From assembly GCA_902596985.1 (NCBI GenBank), contig CACJWR010000015.1:1-35320 (forward strand): a stretch of 35,320 nt of DNA, given 5' to 3'. Origin of the DNA: an uncultured Alphaproteobacteria bacterium. GTDB taxonomy: Bacteria; Pseudomonadota; Alphaproteobacteria; Rhodobacterales; Rhodobacteraceae. Shown here one piece after another: positions 17,210 through 26,797 of this stretch. Positions within the stretch are counted from its first letter, which is position 1; every line of letters starts with the position of its first letter. The translations under genes were made by a program, and so were the position numbers. The notes below the pieces were generated by a model. It saw only the letters and a list, made by a program, of their open reading frames with translations. It made no database searches and had not been told where the DNA came from.

Positions 17210-17773
17210 TTATAGATACTCCTTTTTTTCCAATTGAGACGAAGCACTTCTCTTATGAATCTCCGTTTTATATATGTTAAAGCCAGCTTTTTTGTAAAGA
17301 GGAAGGGCGCTTTTGTGGTCCAATGTATTTGTGTTGACAGTTAATGTTTTTGCATCACCGCTCTCTATTACTTCCTCAAAAACTCTGTTCATCATAAATT
17401 TACCTATGCCTTTGCCAGTCACGTCATCAAATAACCCAAAATAGGCTAAGTCACAAATAGGTAAATGCCTATAATCGAGAACAAAAAAACCCTTAGGTAC
17501 ACCTCGGAGAATGAGAGAATATAGAATTATGTTGTTGTTATTCAAAAAGCTTTCCAACTTGCTTTTTTCAGATCGTAACCAATCGGTCCACTCATATTTT
17601 CGACCAACCTCCTTATAAAGATATAAAAAATACGATGTATCTGGTGATATTGCTTTTAGAAAGCTAATAGCAGGATTACCTGAAACATTTTTAAAAAACT
17701 TAACATCCTCCATTTCTAAAGACAAATATGAGACAGTGTAGTTTAATATGACGCTTGCTTCTTGATGTTGCAT
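17210..17773 (-). CDS. GNAT-family N-acetyltransferase
   Basis: This 187-residue protein has a GNAT acetyl-CoA-binding region: strand-loop-helix LAYFGLFDDVTGKGIGKFMMNRVFEE carries the GKGIG form of the Q/RxxGxG pyrophosphate loop. It ends with the usual NTxxxxxxALPLYKKAGF motif. The substrate is unknown. It lies between sseA (9 nt upstream) and the aminotransferase (no gap), so it is probably cotranscribed with both. An ATG at codon 21 is a possible later start; I keep the ATG at 17773. Confidence 0.8.
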   Translation of the reverse strand: MQHQEASVILNYTVSYLSLEMEDVKFFKNVSGNPAISFLKAISPDTSYFLYLYKEVGRKYEWTDWLRSEKSKLESFLNNNNIILYSLILRGVPKGFFVLDYRHLPICDLAYFGLFDDVTGKGIGKFMMNRVFEEVIESGDAKTLTVNTNTLDHKSALPLYKKAGFNIYKTEIHKRSASSQLEKKEYL

Positions 17774-17782
17774 TTGAAACTA

Positions 17783-18610
17783 CTAATCAATTTTTCCCCA
17801 TTCCGCCCAGGAACCATCATATAATGAAATTTTTGTACAGCCAATTTCGTCTAACGCTAAATATAAAACCGCTGCAGTTACTCCTGACCCGCAAGTTGTG
17901 ATAATATAATTATTAAAAACAACACCTTTCTTAGAAAAAATATCTATGATCTCTCGCTTACTTTTAAACGTAAAGTCTTCATTCAGTAGAGTTTCATACG
18001 GAACATTAATTGAATTTTCTATGGATCCGGATCGCAAACCACTTCTTGGTTCAGGCGCTGTTCCCATAAAACGCCCCTCTGAACGAGCATCAATTATTGA
18101 GCAATGATTTAATTTTTTTGCTCTTAGAACATCATCTCTATCAGCTACTATACTCTTATCTTCGTAGATAGTCAGGTGTCTAATTTCTTTTTCGGTTATA
18201 TCAGCAGTAGTCGATCTATTTTCTTTAACCCACTTTGGAAATCCTCCATCAAGTACAACTACATCAGAGTATCCAAATACTTTAAACATCCACCACAGTC
18301 GAGCAGCAGACCTCATTCCTAATCCATCGTATATGACGACTTTATGTCCATCGCCTATACCGAGTTGCCGGACAGTGGAATTGAACATCGCCGAGGGTGG
18401 CAGCATGTGAGGTAAGTCGCTGTCATTATCTTTTGTTTTGTCAATATCAAAGAAAGAGGCCCCCGGAATGTGACATTCTAAAAATTCTTGTTCTGCGTTT
18501 CGTTTCTCTTGTGGAAAATACCAGCTAGAATCTATTATTCTTATATCAGGAGCCTCTAAATGTTGTTCCAGCCAATCTGTAGAAACTATATTTTTGAAAT
18601 CATCTTTCAT
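17783..18610 (-). CDS. sseA: 3-mercaptopyruvate sulfurtransferase (tandem rhodanese)
   Basis: This 275-residue protein has two rhodanese-like domains. The C-terminal one holds the active-site Cys240 in the loop CGSGVTA, which is typical of 3-mercaptopyruvate sulfurtransferase rather than thiosulfate sulfurtransferase (E. coli SseA uses Cys238). The N-terminal domain has the usual VDSSWYFP-type opening (IDSSWYFPQEKR) and HIPGA motif. It passes sulfane sulfur from mercaptopyruvate to acceptors such as thiols or cyanide. It begins 7 nt after the smc stop, so it is likely in the same transcript. Confidence 0.92.
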   Translation of the reverse strand: MKDDFKNIVSTDWLEQHLEAPDIRIIDSSWYFPQEKRNAEQEFLECHIPGASFFDIDKTKDNDSDLPHMLPPSAMFNSTVRQLGIGDGHKVVIYDGLGMRSAARLWWMFKVFGYSDVVVLDGGFPKWVKENRSTTADITEKEIRHLTIYEDKSIVADRDDVLRAKKLNHCSIIDARSEGRFMGTAPEPRSGLRSGSIENSINVPYETLLNEDFTFKSKREIIDIFSKKGVVFNNYIITTCGSGVTAAVLYLALDEIGCTKISLYDGSWAEWGKID

Positions 18611-18617
18611 AATAACC

Positions 18618-21600
18618 TCAGTTAATTAACTCTTCTGCGCGAGTGAGATCAACCCCAACTAATTGGCTTACCCCAGGTTCCATCATGGTAACACCAAACA
18701 ATCTATCCATTCTAGTAATAGTTATTATGTTATGAGTAATTACAATAAATTTTGTGTTAGTTTCGTTAATCATAAAGTCGAGAATATCACAGTATTTTTC
18801 AATGTTTGCATCATCCAAAGGCGCATCAACCTCATCCATTAAGCATATGGGACTTGGGTTTGATAGAAATACTGCAAAAATCAACGCTAGAGCTGTTAGT
18901 GTTTGTTCACCTCCAGACAGAAGTGAAATTGTCGTAACTTTTTTTCCTGGTGGTTGACACATTATTTCTAAACCTGCCTCTAGTGGATCTGTGCTATCTA
19001 CCAATGCGAGCTCTGCCTTCCCACCTTGAAAGAGTCTAGTGAAGAGCGTTTGAAACGTTTTATTCACTTCAGTAAAGGCCTCAGTCAATTTCTGTCTGCC
19101 ATCCTTATTGATACTTCTTACCGCCGTGTTTAACTTCTCAATTGCTTGAACTACATCGTTTCTCTCAGTTAGGATTGTTTCGAGCTCATCTCTAATCTCT
19201 TTTGCGTCTTGCTCAGCTCGTAAGTTAACAGACCCAAGATTATCTCTAAATCTGATCTGTCTTTCTAATCTCGTCTCTATTTCTGCTTGAGAAAAATCCT
19301 TGATTTGATTATTTGAAAACTCATCCTGAAATTTATCAAAATTTACATTATATTCGCTATTTATTCTACTATCTAACTCTGCAATATTATCAGCCAAACC
19401 CTCTTTTTTTGTGGTTAATCTTACTTGATTTTCTTTCTCTAATCCAAGCTCTGCTATGAGCTCCTTGTTTCTGGATTGTAACTTTCTTAAATTACCTTCT
19501 GATGAAGCTAACTTATCCCGAGCATTTACAAGCTCTTTACTAGTAACTTCCATTTTTCTATCAATAACCTCTCGACTATTTTCTAGATCTCCTGGACGTG
19601 GTGAGGTTTTTTCAATCTCCAACTTTAGACTCTCTATTCTTGCTTGAATACTTGATTTTCTTTCAATGGCAATCTCTGACTGAGCCTTCCATTTTGATCG
19701 ATTGATCTCGATTTCTTCTTTTCTTTGTACTAAAAAGTTTTTATCGTCAGCAAGTTTATCAAAATTTGCTTTTTCAGTTCTTAACTCTTCTCTCTGTTTA
19801 TCCAATTCCTCTAAATTACTAATGAGTAATTGGTGCTCATTGTTATCAGAATCTGGGTCAACGGGATCCACTTTTTCACTATCATGCTCCTTATATTTTT
19901 TAAGTTGAGCAGTCTCTTCCTCGATTTTCTTCTCTAGTGAAATGATATTGTCGCTAGCGATAGCGCGCTGATTCTTATGTCGTGCAATTTCACCTTCCAA
20001 CGCCTGAAGATCAGACCCCCCTTTAGATATTTTCGATCTTTCTGTCTCTAAGTTTCCGAATAAAGACGTTTTTTCTTCCAGTATTGTCTTTTTATTTTGT
20101 AGAGCATCTAATTGGGACTTTATTTCTTTGAGGCTGTCTTGTATCTCGACAACTTTTTTTTGATTCCTCACTTTCAATTCATTTTTTGAAATTTCCCCTG
20201 TCGAATACCTTACAAACCCATCCCATCGCCATAAATCTCCCTCTTTTGTAATAAGCTGTTGACCAGGAAGAAGCATTTTACTGAGTTTATCTCCCTCTTC
20301 GGTTGAAGAGACTATCCCAACATGCTCAAAGAGATAATTTAAAACATTGGGACCCTTAATACGCGAAGATAAATTTTCTAAATCAGAAAAGTTCTTTTTT
20401 ATTTTATTATCGATTGTATCAACAACATTTTGCCAACCAGATATATTTCTTTCTGTTATTTCTGGATATTCTAACTCTGCAAAGAATAATGCATCTAGAC
20501 AACGTTCAAATCCATTTTCAATTTCCAGTTCATCAAAAACAGTTTTTTTATCACTATTTTTACTTAGAAGAACTTTTGATGCCTCGAGCTCAGAAATATT
20601 TACAGCCTTTCTTGCATTAAGCTTATTGATTTCGTTATCAATGAGTGCAATCTCCTCCTGATTTTTTTTAAAATCTTTTTCTTTTTGAAAAAAATTATTG
20701 GCGTCAACTTGGTATGTAGATTTAAGATTATCTTGTTCCTTTATCAGGTCTTCAAGTTTCTTTATTTCATGTTGTTCAGCACTCTTTAATTTTTCTAATG
20801 CGTCATTTAGCTTTCCGACATTTCTATTTAAGTCCAAAAGAGTAGATGAACGTTCTTCTTTTCTTTTTTCTTTCAAAATTTTTTCAGCTCTCAACTCATT
20901 CAACTCATCTCTTACTGAATTATAGCTCTTGTCTACTGCTTGCATGCTTTGGTTGTTTTTTTCTATTGCTTCCTTTTCATTCTCAATTTTTTCATCAATG
21001 TCATGCAGTTTTTCGTCCACTTCCCGTAATAGGTATTTTTGATCTACCATATTGCTCTCTGCATCTGCCATCAACTGATCTTCTCTTTGCAAATCAGTTT
21101 CGCTTTGAACCAATTGACTTTGTAATTCGTTAGCTTTTCTCTCTGATAAGTTAATTTCATTCAACACAACTTGTCGTTCTAATAAAGTATTTTGGTGGGC
21201 TTCTGATTTTTCCTCGACATTTAATTTTTGTTTTGAGATATTTCCATTTTCAATATCGATTTTTTTTTCAAGTTCACGGTCTTCAGTCTCTAGGCGGGAC
21301 AGTATTTTTAAATTTTCAGTGTAAGATGTATCTACGGAGCTAATATCGGATCTCAAACTTAAGTACTGTTTTAGTAACAATATGCCCTTTAGCGTTCTAA
21401 TTTCTTTAGATAACTTTGCATACCTTTCAGCCTCTCGCGCCTGCTTTTCAATGGTTTTTAACTGCACCTCAAGTTGAGAAATTAAATCTTGAAGTCTATC
21501 AAGATTTCTCTCCGCTCCATTAAGTTTTAATTGGGCTTCATGACGACGATGGTAAAGCCCTGAAATTCCAGCCGCCTCTTCTAAAATCTTTTTCCTGTCT

Positions 21601-22073
21601 TTAGGCTTCATGTTTAAAAGCTCTGCAATTTGCCCCTGTTTAATGAGGCTAGAAGAATTAGAACCTGATGAAAAATCTGCAAATAGGGTCTGTACATCGC
21701 GTGCTCTCACCTCTTTCCCGTTGAGTCGGTAGGACGAACCTAGTTCTCTTGTTATCTTTCTCGATATCTCAATTTCTTTGTGTCGGTTGAATTCACTAGC
21801 AGCTTTTTGCTCAGAGTTATCAATTTCTAAGGTAACTTCAGCGAAGTTCCTTGGGCTTCTTCCTTCTACACCGGTAAAGATCACGTCTTCCATTCCAGAT
21901 GCCCGCATTGAAGATGGCCTACTCTCACCCATCAACCATTGGAATGCATCTATAATATTCGATTTTCCACAACCGTTAGGCCCCACTATTCCTGTGAGCC
22001 CAGGCAATATTTCCACCTCAGTAGAGTCTACAAAGCTCTTGAAGCCTAGAAGTCGAAGTTTTGTAATATCCAA
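18618..22073 (-). CDS. smc: Chromosome partition protein SMC
   Basis: SMC is the ATPase of the bacterial condensin complex (with ScpA and ScpB), which compacts and separates chromosomes. The 1151-residue protein has an N-terminal Walker A motif GPNGCGKS (31-38) and a Q-loop region. Two long charged coiled coils flank a hinge near residues 500-620. The C-terminal head carries LLSGGEQ (about 1050) and Walker B ICLMDEVDAPLDD (about 1077). The start is a TTG at 22073 with GGAAGAG a few bases upstream; it gives MDITKLRLLGFKSF, the standard N-terminus. It is the first gene of the smc-sseA-GNAT-aminotransferase run. Confidence 0.96.
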   Translation of the reverse strand: MDITKLRLLGFKSFVDSTEVEILPGLTGIVGPNGCGKSNIIDAFQWLMGESRPSSMRASGMEDVIFTGVEGRSPRNFAEVTLEIDNSEQKAASEFNRHKEIEISRKITRELGSSYRLNGKEVRARDVQTLFADFSSGSNSSSLIKQGQIAELLNMKPKDRKKILEEAAGISGLYHRRHEAQLKLNGAERNLDRLQDLISQLEVQLKTIEKQAREAERYAKLSKEIRTLKGILLLKQYLSLRSDISSVDTSYTENLKILSRLETEDRELEKKIDIENGNISKQKLNVEEKSEAHQNTLLERQVVLNEINLSERKANELQSQLVQSETDLQREDQLMADAESNMVDQKYLLREVDEKLHDIDEKIENEKEAIEKNNQSMQAVDKSYNSVRDELNELRAEKILKEKRKEERSSTLLDLNRNVGKLNDALEKLKSAEQHEIKKLEDLIKEQDNLKSTYQVDANNFFQKEKDFKKNQEEIALIDNEINKLNARKAVNISELEASKVLLSKNSDKKTVFDELEIENGFERCLDALFFAELEYPEITERNISGWQNVVDTIDNKIKKNFSDLENLSSRIKGPNVLNYLFEHVGIVSSTEEGDKLSKMLLPGQQLITKEGDLWRWDGFVRYSTGEISKNELKVRNQKKVVEIQDSLKEIKSQLDALQNKKTILEEKTSLFGNLETERSKISKGGSDLQALEGEIARHKNQRAIASDNIISLEKKIEEETAQLKKYKEHDSEKVDPVDPDSDNNEHQLLISNLEELDKQREELRTEKANFDKLADDKNFLVQRKEEIEINRSKWKAQSEIAIERKSSIQARIESLKLEIEKTSPRPGDLENSREVIDRKMEVTSKELVNARDKLASSEGNLRKLQSRNKELIAELGLEKENQVRLTTKKEGLADNIAELDSRINSEYNVNFDKFQDEFSNNQIKDFSQAEIETRLERQIRFRDNLGSVNLRAEQDAKEIRDELETILTERNDVVQAIEKLNTAVRSINKDGRQKLTEAFTEVNKTFQTLFTRLFQGGKAELALVDSTDPLEAGLEIMCQPPGKKVTTISLLSGGEQTLTALALIFAVFLSNPSPICLMDEVDAPLDDANIEKYCDILDFMINETNTKFIVITHNIITITRMDRLFGVTMMEPGVSQLVGVDLTRAEELIN

Positions 22074-22114
22074 AAAAACTCTTCCTTTTTATTTGAAAAA
22101 ATTGATTATCAACC

Positions 22115-22133
22115 TTATAACCTTCAGTTATAA
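22115..22133. repeat. AT-rich inverted repeat between smc and the FMN reductase gene
   Basis: TTATAAC (22115-22121) and GTTATAA (22127-22133) form a perfect 7-bp inverted repeat with a 5-nt loop in the 137-bp divergent promoter region. It may be an operator half-site pair, but AT-rich DNA produces such repeats by chance. Confidence 0.3.
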
Positions 22134-22210
22134 ATAAATCACTATAAAAAATACAACGCAATCTTGGGGACACTACGGAAGACTAACATTCAAAGTAGCC
22201 GGGAAATAAC

Positions 22211-22768
22211 ATGATAAAATCTATGACAATAGTTGGACTTTCTGGCTCACTCAGAAAAGCATCCTCAAACACGAAACTGCTAAAATATATAGAAAAAAAA
22301 ATTAAATCGAAAGATGAAGATATGAATTTTTCATTCGGTAATATTAATCTTCCCCTTTACAACGACGATTTGGAAGTGGAAGCCGGTATTCCAGAGACTG
22401 TTATAAAACTTGGAGAGACCCTTAGCAAGGCCTCAGGAATAATCATATCAACACCAGAATACAATAAAGGTATTTCAGGTGCGTTAAAAAATTCCTTTGA
22501 TTGGATGTCTAGATTAAAGCCTAATCCGTATACGTCAAAAACGATAGCTATAGTTTCTGCTACCGATGGCCGGTCTGGTGGAGAAAGAAGTCAATACATG
22601 CTCAGGATGTGCCTAACTCCCTTTGACTGCAAAATCATACAGACCCCTGAAGTTTTAATTGGTCATTCAAGCAGAGCATTTAATGAGGCTGGAGACCTTA
22701 CTGATGAAAAATCTAATGAGTTGCTAGATAAATTGTTAGAAAAATTTCTTGTACAATCCTCAATATAA
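22211..22768 (+). CDS. NADPH-dependent FMN reductase-like flavoprotein
   Basis: This 185-residue flavodoxin-like protein belongs to the NADPH-dependent FMN reductase family (ChrR/SsuE-like). It has the FMN phosphate loop GSLRKASSNTKLL near the N-terminus and the family motif STPEYNKGISGALKNSFDW around residues 80-98. Such enzymes reduce FMN, quinones, azo dyes or chromate; the natural substrate here is unknown. I use the ATG at 22211, preceded by GGGA; an ATG at codon 5 is also possible. It is divergent from smc and 44 nt upstream of the hotdog dehydratase gene. Confidence 0.85.
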   Translation: MIKSMTIVGLSGSLRKASSNTKLLKYIEKKIKSKDEDMNFSFGNINLPLYNDDLEVEAGIPETVIKLGETLSKASGIIISTPEYNKGISGALKNSFDWMSRLKPNPYTSKTIAIVSATDGRSGGERSQYMLRMCLTPFDCKIIQTPEVLIGHSSRAFNEAGDLTDEKSNELLDKLLEKFLVQSSI

Positions 22769-22812
22769 CGCTTTTGGAATGCAGATAGGAAATCTCATTT
22801 TGGTAAAATAGA

Positions 22813-23640
22813 ATGCTCACACAAGAAGATATTAGAGAAAATTTAGAGAAACAAAAAGTAATTAAAGATAAAGTTGATATAGCGAGAGCACGCGTTGCAA
22901 AGGACTTTTTCCAAGTAAATAAACTCGAATTAAAGTCAGGCGAACCGCTCCCTAAGTACTGGCATTGGTTTTTCTGTTGGGAAACTGCTGAAGATAAGCT
23001 TCTTGGGTTAGATGGCCACATTAAGCCGGGAAACAACATAATTCCAGATACTGGCTTTCCCAGAAGAATGTGGGGAGGAAGTGAAATTAACTTCTTTGAG
23101 CCACTATTGATCGGAATGGAAATAACAAGGGTTATTACGCTTGAAAGTATAAGTTACAAAAAAGGTAAATCAGGTGACTTCTGTATAATTGAAATAAAAA
23201 ATGAATTGAAAAATAATGACACAACACTTCTGATCGAACGGCAAAGCCTCGTATATCTTCCCGTACGTATGGGATTTGATCAGAGGTTACACAAGCCTCA
23301 CGACCAACCTTCTGAAGATTGTTTGAATAGGAAGTATACGGAAAATCAACTTTTTAAATATTCTGCATTAACCATGAATAGTCATAGAATTCACTATGAT
23401 CTGGATTATTGCAAAACTGTTGAATACTACCCTTCACTAGTCGTTCATGGTCCATTACTAGCTCAAAATTTAATTGATGCTGCGGATCAGAGGTTTGAGG
23501 GAAGGTTACAGTTTTTTAAATACAGAGCACTAAACCCAATCTTTGTCTCCGATGAATTTTCCATTAACACTTCAAATACTGGAGAGCTTTGGATTACCGA
23601 TAAGTCTGGTGTTTTGTCTATGTCAGCGGTGGCATCATAA
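22813..23640 (+). CDS. MaoC/FAS1-like hotdog dehydratase (mesaconyl-C4-CoA hydratase / HTD2-type)
   Basis: This 275-residue protein looks like a double-hotdog hydratase. The N-terminal FAS1-like dehydratase domain has GLDGHIKPGN followed by FPRRMWGGSEINFFEPL. The C-terminal MaoC-like half has SALTMNSHRIHYDLDYC and VVHGPLLAQNL. The family includes mesaconyl-C4-CoA hydratase and mitochondrial HTD2 (3-hydroxyacyl dehydratase). The expected acyl-CoA or acyl-ACP substrate cannot be told from sequence. No CoA transferase or citrate-lyase-like partner gene is next to it. Its stop codon touches the TTG start of the permease gene, so the two are probably cotranscribed. Confidence 0.75.
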   Translation: MLTQEDIRENLEKQKVIKDKVDIARARVAKDFFQVNKLELKSGEPLPKYWHWFFCWETAEDKLLGLDGHIKPGNNIIPDTGFPRRMWGGSEINFFEPLLIGMEITRVITLESISYKKGKSGDFCIIEIKNELKNNDTTLLIERQSLVYLPVRMGFDQRLHKPHDQPSEDCLNRKYTENQLFKYSALTMNSHRIHYDLDYCKTVEYYPSLVVHGPLLAQNLIDAADQRFEGRLQFFKYRALNPIFVSDEFSINTSNTGELWITDKSGVLSMSAVAS

Positions 23641-24528
23641 TTGACCGGTCAGAACGTTAGATTAGGCATCGCTCTCATGCTTGTTGCTACCCTAGTTTTT
23701 GCTACACAAGATGGCCTCTCAAGATATCTCGCTGGAAAATATTCTGTAACCTTGACAATTATACTTAGATTTTGGGCATTGGCTGGAGGAATCTTTTTAT
23801 ATTTCTTCTTCGTTAAGAAATCACGTTCTCTTTTACTCAGCACAAGGCCATTATTACAAATTTCAAGAAGTAGTATTTTGGTGGCCGAAATATTTATAAC
23901 AGTTTATTCGTTCACTTTAATAGGGTTAGTGGCAACTTCTGCAATTTTTTCTTGTTATCCTTTGATAGCAGTGATTTTTTCGCACTATATTTTAAAAGAG
24001 GAGCTTTCGAGGCTAAAATTTTTTGTTGTTTTTTTGGGATTTCTGGGTGTCTTAACTATTATCAGGCCTGGAGGAGAACTTTTTCAAAAATACTCCTTTT
24101 TACCATTGCTTGGAGCAATTCTATATGCTCTTTATGGAGTTTTGACTAGGATGGCAAGCTTTACCGACAGCAGTTATACAAGTTTCATATGGACGGGACT
24201 TACTGGAGCTTTTTTTTCAACCTTATTAGCTCCTTTCTACTTTCTTCCCATTGAAAAACCGGACGTTTTCTTAATGTTAATATTGTGTACATTGGGTATC
24301 GTTGGTCATTTTACTCTTATTAAAGCTTTCGAGTTTGCAGAGGCTACAGTTATACAACCATTTGGCTATTTTCATCTTGTCTTCGCAGGAATAATTGGAA
24401 TTTTAATTTTTAATGAATATTTAACATGGGCTATGGCAATTGGCACTTCAATAGTTATTTTTGCGGGCATTTCATCATACATTCTCGACAAACCACCTAA
24501 AAAAATAAGACAAGAAACAGGCAAATAA
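23641..24528 (+). CDS. DMT-superfamily (EamA) permease
   Basis: This 295-residue protein has about ten hydrophobic segments and the repeated EamA pattern, with FATQDGLSRYLAGKYS in the first half and LYALYGVLTRMASF in the second. Drug/metabolite transporters move small metabolites across the inner membrane; the substrate cannot be inferred. The start is a TTG directly after the TAA of the dehydratase gene; the next ATG would remove part of the first membrane segment. It converges with the lytic transglycosylase gene, 34 nt away. Confidence 0.85.
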   Translation: MTGQNVRLGIALMLVATLVFATQDGLSRYLAGKYSVTLTIILRFWALAGGIFLYFFFVKKSRSLLLSTRPLLQISRSSILVAEIFITVYSFTLIGLVATSAIFSCYPLIAVIFSHYILKEELSRLKFFVVFLGFLGVLTIIRPGGELFQKYSFLPLLGAILYALYGVLTRMASFTDSSYTSFIWTGLTGAFFSTLLAPFYFLPIEKPDVFLMLILCTLGIVGHFTLIKAFEFAEATVIQPFGYFHLVFAGIIGILIFNEYLTWAMAIGTSIVIFAGISSYILDKPPKKIRQETGK

Positions 24529-24562
24529 ATTACTACCGAATAAGTCTTTAAGTTTATTGAAA

Positions 24563-26650
24563 TTAAAAACGATGGCCAAAATATTTTTTTGCCAAGTTTG
24601 GCTTTTCAATCAATCCGGAGATCTTACTATCGTAAATCCAAATTGCCTCCAGTACACGCTTTATATAATTTCTTGTTTCTGGATATGGTATCAATTCAAT
24701 CCATACTAAGGGGTCAACACCCTTTTTTCTTGGATCTCCCATATTAGATAACCATTTTTTCAAATTTGCAGGACCAGCATTATAAGCTGCCAAGGTAAGA
24801 ACTTTACTACCTTCGTATCTTTTTAATAAATACTTCAAATAATATGACCCTAAACGAATATTATAATTTTCATTAGCAATAAGCTTTGATTTTTGGTATT
24901 TAATTTTAAGTTTTCCAGCCACTTCTCTTGCCGTTTTGGGCATTAATTGCATTAAACCAAGTGCTCCCGTTCTAGACTTTGCGGCTCTAAAAAACTCGCT
25001 TTCTTGCCTTATCACTGATAAAACCAGTGACTTATCGACATTCTGGTCAAATGCGAAATCTTTATTGATTGGGAACAATTCACTATGTAGAGGGGTTCCT
25101 TTTTCCGTTGACGTTTTCGCTACTGTTAGCGAACCCTTTATGAATCCAGAGTCGTGAAGTATATGACAAAGCTTATATCTTTCTTGCTCTGATAGACCCT
25201 TAGCCAAATGTCCAAATATATAATCGGACAAAACCCCTCTTTCCGCGAAATATAGACTGGCGGCTACCTCAACAAGGTCTTTTTGATTATTTATCTTAAA
25301 ACCTTTGCTATCTTTTTTTGTTATGTAACGTGGATTAGGATTTATCTTCAACCTCTCGAGAGATAGCTGGCCATAGAAGGAGTAATCATAGTTCGCCGAT
25401 ATCGTAAAGAATTCCTGAGCACTCTCTTTGTCGCCTAATTGTATAGAGGTTTTTCCAAGCCAATAACCAATTCTAGCGCTAGCGATGTCAAGTGAAATTA
25501 TATCTTTATGATAACCAATTTCATTTAGATAGTTAGATTTTGCTTCCCACTCTTTTATTAATGTAAAGAAATTTAAAAAATGTTTTTTCGCTAATTTAGG
25601 GTCATTGAAGAATTCTAAAGCAATAAAACCTGCCAACCATTCAAGATAAAGAAAATCGCTTAGCGAGTTTGGATTGTCGGAAAAATTATACTTGGTATTT
25701 GCTATTTCATAAGCTCTGTTAGCATATCCTCCTCTCAGTGCTCTGAGAGAGTAGATTTGCTTAATTTGAAGCCATCTTTCATCTTCAATAATATCAAAAT
25801 CCCTTGATGAAATTTTTCTAATAAGCTTTTGAGCCAAATCAAATTGGCCAGATCTTCTCAAAAGAGAAATGTAATCATATGCCACCCCTACATCATTGAA
25901 GTCTCGAGCTTTATACGTGAAATTTTTAGACAGTTTCTTTATTTTTTTATACTTTGTTACATTCTTTAAAATTTTCAATTCTTTTTCATCCAAAAAAATT
26001 GAAATTCTATCCAACTCATTTAAGTCGGATTTTTTCTTGAAGTGTTTAAATCGCTGTGTAGCCATTTGAGCTAATTTACTTTTGTGATAAGTATTCAGAT
26101 AATTCCATTGTTTATCTGTTACTAATTGTCTTACAACTAGCTTTTCCAATACCTCATTAAACAATTCAGTATTAGTATCTGCGTTTAGTATCTGCAAGAG
26201 AGCTATCGAGCCTTTGGATGTCTGGGGAAGGCAGTCGTCTTCATATAGACGAAATGAAACCTCTTTTAGTTTTTTGCAATCTGCACCAACTTTGAAAAAT
26301 GTTTGTATGTCTCTTCTTTCAACACTTTCGTCGATAGAGAGCTCTCCAAATTTTTTTAATAAGCGCCTTTGTGGCCAATGTTTGTAATATTTCAAAAACT
26401 CAGAATATTCCGAAAAACTTCCTTTACCCTCTCGTAATTTTAGCCATTTGATAAACAACTGCAAATTTTCATTATTGGTGTCTTTTATTTCATTTTGTGC
26501 CTCATCAAACATACTTGCATCAGAATACTTAAGTGCTTCTACTAAAACTTCTACATGCCGTTTATTTATGTAATCTTCCAAATCCTCAGCCATGCTTGCT
26601 TTAAAAAGAACAAGAATTGAAATGAAAATTAGCAAAAACAGTTTTTTCAT
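24563..26650 (-). CDS. slt: Soluble lytic murein transglycosylase (Slt-type)
   Basis: This 695-residue periplasmic enzyme cleaves peptidoglycan between MurNAc and GlcNAc, forming anhydro ends. A signal peptide is visible (MKKLFLLIFISILVLFKASMA). A long helical, tetratricopeptide-like region makes up most of the protein, as in Slt70. The catalytic domain is at the C-terminus: the glutamate in VIRQESEF (about residue 550), then GALGLMQLMPKTA and TLAAYNAGPANLKKWL. It is divergent from dapA with a 147-bp gap, an arrangement common in Alphaproteobacteria. Confidence 0.9.
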   Translation of the reverse strand: MKKLFLLIFISILVLFKASMAEDLEDYINKRHVEVLVEALKYSDASMFDEAQNEIKDTNNENLQLFIKWLKLREGKGSFSEYSEFLKYYKHWPQRRLLKKFGELSIDESVERRDIQTFFKVGADCKKLKEVSFRLYEDDCLPQTSKGSIALLQILNADTNTELFNEVLEKLVVRQLVTDKQWNYLNTYHKSKLAQMATQRFKHFKKKSDLNELDRISIFLDEKELKILKNVTKYKKIKKLSKNFTYKARDFNDVGVAYDYISLLRRSGQFDLAQKLIRKISSRDFDIIEDERWLQIKQIYSLRALRGGYANRAYEIANTKYNFSDNPNSLSDFLYLEWLAGFIALEFFNDPKLAKKHFLNFFTLIKEWEAKSNYLNEIGYHKDIISLDIASARIGYWLGKTSIQLGDKESAQEFFTISANYDYSFYGQLSLERLKINPNPRYITKKDSKGFKINNQKDLVEVAASLYFAERGVLSDYIFGHLAKGLSEQERYKLCHILHDSGFIKGSLTVAKTSTEKGTPLHSELFPINKDFAFDQNVDKSLVLSVIRQESEFFRAAKSRTGALGLMQLMPKTAREVAGKLKIKYQKSKLIANENYNIRLGSYYLKYLLKRYEGSKVLTLAAYNAGPANLKKWLSNMGDPRKKGVDPLVWIELIPYPETRNYIKRVLEAIWIYDSKISGLIEKPNLAKKYFGHRF

Positions 26651-26735
26651 AATAAGGATTTTACCTATCTTGATTTGGTTATCTGAAAAAATGCAGAATT
26701 GTAAACTCAGATTTTTGGGAATGAGATTATGAATC

Positions 26736-26763
26736 TTGCGAATTTTTGTTTCCTATATATTAT
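26736..26763 (+). promoter_or_regulatory. dapA: Predicted dapA promoter
   Basis: TTGCGA (26736-26741) and TATTAT (26758-26763) form a reasonable -35/-10 pair with a 16-nt spacer. Transcription would start near 26770, giving a leader of about 28 nt that contains AAGG (26785-26788), a good ribosome site nine bases before the ATG at 26798. Confidence 0.45.
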
Positions 26764-26797
26764 GTTACAATTGTAATTATTGAAAAGGTTAAAAATA

